From: a bacterium
GTDB lineage: Bacteria; Patescibacteriota; Microgenomatia; Daviesbacterales; UBA10151
Reading direction: 5' to 3'
DNA: 6,107 nt
NCBI GenBank assembly: GCA_027364775.1
Contig: DAHXOS010000044.1
Location: forward strand, 1-6,107
Positions 1 through 3,965 of this stretch are shown here, in pieces (positions within the stretch are counted from its first letter, which is position 1; each line of letters opens with the position of its first letter). Made by a program: the position numbers and the translations under genes. Under the pieces are notes generated by a model that did no database searches, was not told where the DNA came from, and saw nothing but the letters and a program-made list of their open reading frames with translations.

Positions 1-338
1 GTCAACAGGGTTTACCAATTATGGATTTTGTTAAGGCTTTTAATGAAAAAACTAAGGAAAAATCCGGAAATATTCTACCGGTTGTAATTACAGTGTATGA
101 GGATAGAACTTTTACCTTTATTACTAAAGAGCCACCAATTGCTGAGATGATTAAAAAAGCCTTGGGCGCTGAAAAAGGTTCAGGCAAAGCAGGTAGAGAA
201 TTTGTGGGAACATTAAATAATAAACAGATAGAGGATATTGCCAAAGCCAAATTACCGGATTTAAATACTAAAAATACTGAAGCAGCTATGAATACTGTCC
301 GCGGTGTAGCCAGATCTATGGGAGTAAAAACTGAATAA
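1..338 (+). CDS. rplK: 50S ribosomal protein uL11 (L11), 5'-truncated
   Basis: This is the C-terminal part of ribosomal protein L11, which binds 23S rRNA at the GTPase-associated centre and helps the translation factors work on the large subunit. The reading frame is open to the window edge: codons from base 3 give QQGLPI just before the first internal Met at base 21, matching the conserved RGVNIMEFCKAFN stretch of the family, so that Met is internal and not the start. About 111 residues are visible; the family is near 140, so roughly 30 N-terminal residues are missing. Visible family features are the VVITVYEDRTFTF strand, the TKEPP segment, the KGSGKAGREFVGT turn, the IAKAKLPDLN helix of the RNA-binding domain and the C-terminal TVRGVARSMGV. 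It ends in TAA, 20 bases before rplA, the standard rplK-rplA order. Confidence 0.97.
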   Translation, partial: QQGLPIMDFVKAFNEKTKEKSGNILPVVITVYEDRTFTFITKEPPIAEMIKKALGAEKGSGKAGREFVGTLNNKQIEDIAKAKLPDLNTKNTEAAMNTVRGVARSMGVKTE

Positions 339-345
339 TAGATTT

Positions 346-349
346 AGGA
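346..349 (+). promoter_or_regulatory. Ribosome binding site of rplA
   Basis: AGGA lies 9 bases upstream of the ATG at 359, inside the 20-base rplK-rplA spacer. It supports the long form of L1 beginning at this ATG, which includes the unusual N-terminal extension, over a shorter internal start. Confidence 0.65.
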
Positions 350-358
350 ATTAAAATT

Positions 359-1240
359 ATGGGAAAAACAAAAATACAACAAAAAAATGCAGAATTAGTT
401 CAAAATGAAGTTTCAACGGAAGAAGCTGGTATTGACTTACCGGTAAGCGTACCTGAAAAAAGCGAAGATCAAGCTGTACAAGCTGAGGAATATCAAGAAA
501 CTGAGAAAGCAACAGAACCTAAAAAAGAAAAGAAGGCTAAACAACCCAAAAGAGGTAAAAAGGAAAGAAGTAAAAATTATCAAGATAAGATAAAAATTTT
601 AGAAGAGAAAGCTAAAGAAGGTCTGGAAGAAGGTGAGGAGCTCCCAAATTTTAAAGCCAAAACTTACCCTGTTGAGCAGGCAATAGAGCTTGTAAAACAA
701 ATATCTTATACTAAATTTGACGGTACAATGGAGGTTCATATTAATATCAACTCAAAATCAGTCAGAGGTTTAATATCTTTACCATTTATATCAGGAAAAG
801 CTTTAAAAGTGTTAGCTTTTGGAAAAGGTGCTGAAGATTCAGGTGCTGACCTTATTGGTGATGATAAAGCCCTAGCAGAGATAGAAAAGGGTAAAGTAAA
901 CTTTGATGTTTTGGTTACAACTCCTGAATGGATGCCAAAGTTAGCAAGAGCTGCCAAAGTTTTAGGTCCTAAGGGTTTAATGCCAAATCCTAAAAGTGGT
1001 ACTATTACGACCGACCTAAAAAAAGCTATTACAGAGATCCAATCTGGTAAAGTTGAATACAAAAGTGAAAAAGGTGCTTCGGTTATCCATTTAGGTATTG
1101 GTAAGGTCTCTCAACCTACTGATGAGCTAAACCAAAATATAAAAATTTTACTATCCACAATTGGTAAATCAAAGATTAAAAGAGTAACTATTGCTTCTAC
1201 CATGAGTCCGGGCGTCAAAATTGACCTATCCTCAATCTAA
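359..1240 (+). CDS. rplA: 50S ribosomal protein uL1 (L1) with a charged N-terminal extension
   Basis: Ribosomal protein L1 forms the mobile L1 stalk on 23S rRNA that handles the exiting tRNA; in many bacteria it also represses its own rplK-rplA mRNA. At 293 residues it is about 60 longer than the usual 230 or so. The excess is at the N-terminus: residues 1-70 are low-complexity, first acidic/Gln-rich and then a Lys block around 55-72 (KKEKKAKQPKRGKKER). The conserved fold begins near residue 73 (NYQDKIKILEEKAKEG), followed by YPVEQAIELVKQ, the TKFDGTMEVHININ strand (about 118-131), SVRGLISLP, the family signature LGPKGLMPNPKSGT (202-215), and the C-terminal IASTMSPG (278-285) holding the conserved RNA-contacting Thr. 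The usual LPHGTGK reads LPFISGK here. The start is supported by an AGGA 9 bases upstream. Any L1-binding leader would be upstream of rplK, outside the window. Confidence 0.97.
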   Translation: MGKTKIQQKNAELVQNEVSTEEAGIDLPVSVPEKSEDQAVQAEEYQETEKATEPKKEKKAKQPKRGKKERSKNYQDKIKILEEKAKEGLEEGEELPNFKAKTYPVEQAIELVKQISYTKFDGTMEVHININSKSVRGLISLPFISGKALKVLAFGKGAEDSGADLIGDDKALAEIEKGKVNFDVLVTTPEWMPKLARAAKVLGPKGLMPNPKSGTITTDLKKAITEIQSGKVEYKSEKGASVIHLGIGKVSQPTDELNQNIKILLSTIGKSKIKRVTIASTMSPGVKIDLSSI

Positions 1241-1243
1241 CTT

Positions 1244-1247
1244 AGGA
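1244..1247 (+). promoter_or_regulatory. Ribosome binding site of the gene at 1252
   Basis: AGGA lies 4 bases upstream of the ATG at 1252, immediately after the rplA stop codon. The spacing is short, but there is no competing ATG close by and the same TTAGGA string precedes rplA. It indicates that translation of the downstream gene is initiated separately on a shared transcript. Confidence 0.45.
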
Positions 1248-1251
1248 TTTT

Positions 1252-1845
1252 ATGCCAACTTTAGAACAAAAATTAGCTAATTTTATAGAATCTATTCCTA
1301 GTAATAAGCCGTTAGTCTCTCTACAAGATAAAGCTTACAGTCAGCAAGGTGTGGCCAGACTAATTGCTACAAAAGGAAGATTGACCGAATTTCCAGACTA
1401 TCAAACTGCAATTTTAGATTTTGATAGTCAGTTACGGAATCCTTTAGACCGGCGTCTTGTCTTACAGGCAAGTACATCTATGACCGGCCGTTCAATTATT
1501 AAAGCTTTTTTAGAATTTACCCAAACAATCGGCCTTGGTTTTGCACTTGTAAATGACCCTCTGGCAGAAGAAATCCAGATTATTGAGCGTTACAATATTT
1601 TAAATCCGCAAGAGCCACCTATCGCTTACCGCTATAGAAATGAGTATGAGGGTCGCCTAACCTTAAAGCTTACCAATGAAGTACCCAAATTTGGTATCTA
1701 TCCAACAGAACTAATAGTTGAAGGATTTATATTAGCTCAATTAAACAGACAAATTAACCTAAAAAAGGAAGCAAATTTGATACCTATTTTTACTGTATCA
1801 AGATTAGGCAGACCGCCAAAACCTAAACCTCTGTCTAATCCTTAA
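1252..1845 (+). CDS. Uncharacterised 197-aa soluble protein downstream of rplA
   Basis: I do not recognise this family. The protein has no signal peptide, membrane segment or cysteine and reads as a compact soluble cytoplasmic protein. The N-terminal half carries a helix-like start (TLEQKLANFIESIP), then LDFDSQLRNPLDRRLVLQAS (about 55-74) and TGRSIIKAFLEFTQTIGLGFALVNDP (79-103). The second half looks beta-rich, with IQIIERYNIL (108-117), PPIAYRYRNEYEGRLTLKL (122-140) and FGIYPTELIVEGFILAQLNRQ (147-167). The C-terminus is basic and proline-rich, with RLGRPPKPK (184-192) containing a GRP core that resembles a single AT-hook; that likeness is only suggestive. It starts 11 bases after rplA, so it is probably co-transcribed with the ribosomal genes. 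It occupies the slot where rplJ normally lies, but it does not look like uL10. It is a convincing gene by frame length, spacing and ribosome binding site; the function is unknown. Confidence 0.8.
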   Translation: MPTLEQKLANFIESIPSNKPLVSLQDKAYSQQGVARLIATKGRLTEFPDYQTAILDFDSQLRNPLDRRLVLQASTSMTGRSIIKAFLEFTQTIGLGFALVNDPLAEEIQIIERYNILNPQEPPIAYRYRNEYEGRLTLKLTNEVPKFGIYPTELIVEGFILAQLNRQINLKKEANLIPIFTVSRLGRPPKPKPLSNP

Positions 1846-1952
1846 GTTAAATATTTATATAAACTATAGGTCTAAATATTGCTATTTTGAGGCTAAAATA
1901 TAGTCACCACTCCCCTTTCAGCCTTAATTTTATTTTTGTTTTAGAAAAAAGC
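1846..1952. other. Convergent intergenic region
   Basis: This 107-base gap separates the plus-strand ribosomal operon from the minus-strand surface cluster, so both transcription units should end here. I see no strong GC-rich hairpin and no open reading frame of note. It contains a perfect 10-base AT palindrome at 1848-1857 (TAAATATTTA) and the two weak terminator-like dyads listed separately. Confidence 0.7.
1889..1942 (+). terminator. Weak candidate terminator for the rplK-rplA unit
   Basis: GAGGCT at 1889-1894 can pair with AGCCTT at 1920-1925 (six pairs, the outermost a G-U), followed by a T-rich run to 1942. The 25-base loop is long and the stem short, so it is a marginal intrinsic terminator; it is listed because it is the only dyad with a following T-rich tract on this strand. 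Confidence 0.25.
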
Positions 1953-1962
1953 CTATCTTTTT
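1946..1962 (-). terminator. Small AT-rich hairpin at the stop codon of the flippase-like gene
   Basis: On the minus strand AAAAAG, a 5-base loop and CTTTTT form a perfect six-pair stem, followed by one further T. The gene's TAG stop overlaps the loop. The stem has only one G-C pair, so thermal stability is poor; it could still contribute to transcription ending in an AT-rich genome. Confidence 0.25.
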
Positions 1963-2945
1963 AGTTTTTTCCAAACTAAATTAAGATCAAAGTTAAGCAA
2001 GTATAAACCTATCAGGCCAAAAATTATCAGGTAAAGCAAAGTTAAACCGTTAGATAAAATTGCAATCACTGAGGTTAAAGTCTTATCAAACCCTAATCCA
2101 TATGAATAAACAATTAAAGTAGAGGCTTGAGCGCTACCTACATACCCTGGAGCTGCAGGAAGAATGTAAGTTAAAGAAGCTAAAAGTGAACCTAAAAAGA
2201 TTTTTAAAGGTTCAACCCCTAAAAACAGTAAGGTAAATAATGAATACCAGGTTAAACCATCAAAAATTAAAGCTAAAATTGTTGCAAAAGAGATTAACCC
2301 TAAATCTAAGGGATTTCTCCTAAGCAGTGAGAAAGTATCAATCATAAAATTAATAAATTTAGTAGCTAGAAGCTTAAATTTAGGGAAAAAGAGTAAAAAA
2401 ATAAAAATCTTGGAGATTTTTTTAGACAAATTTGGCAAAATTATTAAAAAAAGTGCTGCCAGAGAAAAGGCCAAGATAGTAGAAATTAGTGAATACTTTA
2501 TATACCCTGGAAGATTAGTTTGGACTATATTTAAGAGTATAAATGCACTTATCAAAAGAAACCAAAAATCTAAAAATCTGTCTATAAAAATCCAGATTAT
2601 AGCTTTAGCAGTAGGCAACTCATACTGAGTAGATAAATAAATCCCCTTACTAACCTCCCCTATCCTGATTGGGATGGTAAATGATAGTAATTGGGATAAC
2701 CAAGTTAAGTAAACTAAATTTAAAAAAGGGATTTTAAAGCTTTTTAATAAAATTTTTAACCTAAAAGCTCTTAAAACAGAACCTAAAACTAAAAATAAAA
2801 TAAAAGGTAAGGTGTAAAAATAGTTGATTTTGGATAAACCATTAATAACTGCATTAATATCTATTGCCTTTAGCCAAAAATAGACCAGGACAATCCCAAT
2901 TGCAGTATTAATTAATATTCTTATTAAATTCTTTGAACTAATCAT
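1953..2945 (-). CDS. Flippase-like integral membrane protein (LPG_synthase_TM / UPF0104 family)
   Basis: This 330-residue, very hydrophobic protein matches the family that includes the membrane domain of lysylphosphatidylglycerol synthase MprF and many stand-alone homologues thought to move or modify lipid-linked substrates in the cytoplasmic membrane. Family landmarks in order are LRAFRL (58-63), the PIRIGEVSKG motif (92-101, compare PxRxGE in the family), DRFLD (122-126) and LPAAPGYVGSAQA (262-274, compare PxxPGxxG). Membrane segments are visible at roughly 8-26, 43-65, 76-95, 115-140, 150-170, 213-243, 246-262 and 289-317. The C-terminus is a short basic tail (WKKLKR). There is no soluble synthase domain, so it is not a full MprF. 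The ATG at 2945 is preceded by AGGT 10 bases upstream. It lies 55 bases after the dockerin-like gene on the same strand, suggesting a role in envelope or surface-polymer assembly; the substrate cannot be told. Confidence 0.88.
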   Translation of the reverse strand: MISSKNLIRILINTAIGIVLVYFWLKAIDINAVINGLSKINYFYTLPFILFLVLGSVLRAFRLKILLKSFKIPFLNLVYLTWLSQLLSFTIPIRIGEVSKGIYLSTQYELPTAKAIIWIFIDRFLDFWFLLISAFILLNIVQTNLPGYIKYSLISTILAFSLAALFLIILPNLSKKISKIFIFLLFFPKFKLLATKFINFMIDTFSLLRRNPLDLGLISFATILALIFDGLTWYSLFTLLFLGVEPLKIFLGSLLASLTYILPAAPGYVGSAQASTLIVYSYGLGFDKTLTSVIAILSNGLTLLYLIIFGLIGLYLLNFDLNLVWKKLKR

Positions 2946-2955
2946 ATTTAAAGCA

Positions 2956-2959
2956 ACCT
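2956..2959 (-). promoter_or_regulatory. Ribosome binding site of the flippase-like gene
   Basis: On the minus strand, AGGT stands 10 bases before the ATG at 2945. It is a modest match, but it supports this start. Confidence 0.4.
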
Positions 2960-2989
2960 ATTTTACTTAATACTTATCCTAAATAATAT

Positions 2990-3006
2990 TTTTAGCTTTG
3001 CTAAAA
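2990..3006 (-). terminator. Hairpin overlapping the stop codon of the dockerin-like gene
   Basis: On the minus strand TTTTAGC, loop AAA and GCTAAAA form a perfect seven-pair stem whose 5' arm contains the TAG stop. It is followed by ATATTATTT rather than a clean T-run. It could be a weak terminator or an mRNA-end or processing hairpin between this gene and the flippase-like gene 55 bases downstream. Confidence 0.35.
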
Positions 3007-3876
3007 CTTAGGCACCCACATCCAAAATCCATCACTACTGTCTGGTACAGGCCCTCCTATATTACTGGATTTTGAATTTAACTCTGCTGATTTGGTAGCA
3101 TTGTTAATTCTTGAATACCAAGCTCCCCCTATACCTACTTTACCAAAATTTTTATTGATAAGCATTAAATCAAAGTTATTAATAATTCCATCTAAATTAA
3201 AATCATAGCCTGCATTCCATTTGCTGGATGTAGAAGTTGCACCTGATGTAGCCTTAATTAATGCTTGGTCCTTATCATCTATGACATTATCCTCATTTAA
3301 ATCTCCTGTTATTAGGTTTAATAACCCAATATCTGAAACAGTAGTCCTGACTTGAAAAGCAGAAGCTGTAGCAATCTGAGATTGACCTTTAATATAGGCA
3401 GTATAGGTATTACCGGTTGTCAAACCTGCTAAAGATAAGCCCTTATACTCCCCTGCTTTGGATACCTTAACATTAAAAGATAACAAATAGGAGGGATTAT
3501 TAGTTACACCCCCTGCTGCAATCCCAACAAACACTTTAGCAGACTGATCTGTACTTGGTCTGCCCTCTATATTTAATTTAAAACTTAAAGTTGGTCCATA
3601 ATTAACTTCAGGTACAGAAGTATCTGAGGATGTATCAGCAACAGAGGCTGCAGCAGACTGAGAGGAATTTTGTAAGCTGTCCTGTAAAGTTTGCAAAGGG
3701 GATGTTTTAGCTACTTCTTTGGGTGGAACTTTAATCTCAGGAGTTGAATTTAAACTACTGACTTGTTTTACAAAAATAGTCTGAGACAAAATATAAGCAC
3801 CAGCAGGAATGACCAATATTAGGACAACTATTACTGCTATTACTATTTTTTCTGCTATGGTTAATCCTAGGTTCAT
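3001..3876 (-). CDS. Membrane-anchored protein with a dockerin type I-like calcium-binding module
   Basis: A 291-residue protein built for display outside the cell. Residues 9-31 form one hydrophobic segment after a short N-terminus, with no lipobox or clear cleavage site, so it is probably a signal anchor. Residues 40-92 are a Ser/Thr/Pro/Gln-rich linker. Residues 94-180 look like a small beta-sandwich (FKLNIEGRP, FNVKVSKAGEYKGLSLAGLTTGNTYTAYIKG). The dockerin-like part has two EF-hand-type loops: DLNEDNVIDDKD (D192, N194, D196, D200, D203) and DFNLDGIINNFD (D225, N227, D229, N233, D236), each with helix residues after it. In cellulosomes dockerins bind cohesins; no cohesin is seen here, so the partner is unknown. 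A 40-residue tail ends in WMWVPKF. There are no cysteines. There is no clear Shine-Dalgarno sequence before the ATG at 3876, but no better start exists and the anchor begins at once. The fibre-protein gene lies 89 bases upstream on the same strand. Confidence 0.85.
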   Translation of the reverse strand: MNLGLTIAEKIVIAVIVVLILVIPAGAYILSQTIFVKQVSSLNSTPEIKVPPKEVAKTSPLQTLQDSLQNSSQSAAASVADTSSDTSVPEVNYGPTLSFKLNIEGRPSTDQSAKVFVGIAAGGVTNNPSYLLSFNVKVSKAGEYKGLSLAGLTTGNTYTAYIKGQSQIATASAFQVRTTVSDIGLLNLITGDLNEDNVIDDKDQALIKATSGATSTSSKWNAGYDFNLDGIINNFDLMLINKNFGKVGIGGAWYSRINNATKSAELNSKSSNIGGPVPDSSDGFWMWVPKF

Positions 3877-3908
3877 AATTTGTAATTAAAGTACTCTTAA
3901 TTCTTTAT

Positions 3909-3956
3909 AAAAAAACTGTCATTTTTTTTCTTTCTTCTAGTGGCTAGTTACTAGAA
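3909..3956 (-). terminator. Paired dyads between the fibre gene and the dockerin-like gene
   Basis: Within the 89-base spacer, TTCTAGT (3935-3941) and ACTAGAA (3950-3956) form a perfect seven-pair stem with an 8-base loop, beginning 9 bases after the fibre-gene stop. Next on the minus strand an A-run (3922-3928) faces a T-run (3909-3915) across the 6-base loop TGACAG. The final T-run resembles the tail of an intrinsic terminator, but the first stem is not directly followed by it. TGACAG also resembles a -35 box, yet no good -10 stands at the right distance. Confidence 0.3.
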
Positions 3957-3965
3957 CCTTAAATC

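Noticed and set aside
2..250. An 82-codon minus-strand frame antisense to rplK
   Set aside because: It overlaps unmistakable L11 coding sequence over its whole length and has no recognisable features.
736..1062. A 108-codon open frame on the minus strand inside rplA
   Set aside because: It is entirely antisense to the most conserved part of L1, including the signature motif, and its translation shows no domain; it is a shadow of the real gene.
1252..1845. The gene after rplA as ribosomal protein uL10 (rplJ)
   Set aside because: Position fits, but the sequence lacks the L10 N-terminal RNA-binding pattern and the alanine-rich C-terminal L12-binding helix.
1848..1857. Palindrome TAAATATTTA as an operator
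   Set aside because: Short AT palindromes are expected by chance in sequence this AT-rich, and it lies downstream of a gene end in a convergent gap where no promoter is expected.
2410..2628. A 72-codon plus-strand frame inside the flippase-like gene
   Set aside because: It is antisense to conserved membrane segments of that gene, including the GEVSK and DRFLD regions, and is Lys/Ile-rich as expected from antisense to hydrophobic AT-rich coding sequence.
2978..3007. TATTAT at about 2981-2986 (minus strand) as a -10 box for the flippase-like gene
   Set aside because: It matches TATAAT at five of six bases, but no reasonable -35 box lies 16-18 bases upstream and the region is too AT-rich for the match to mean much.
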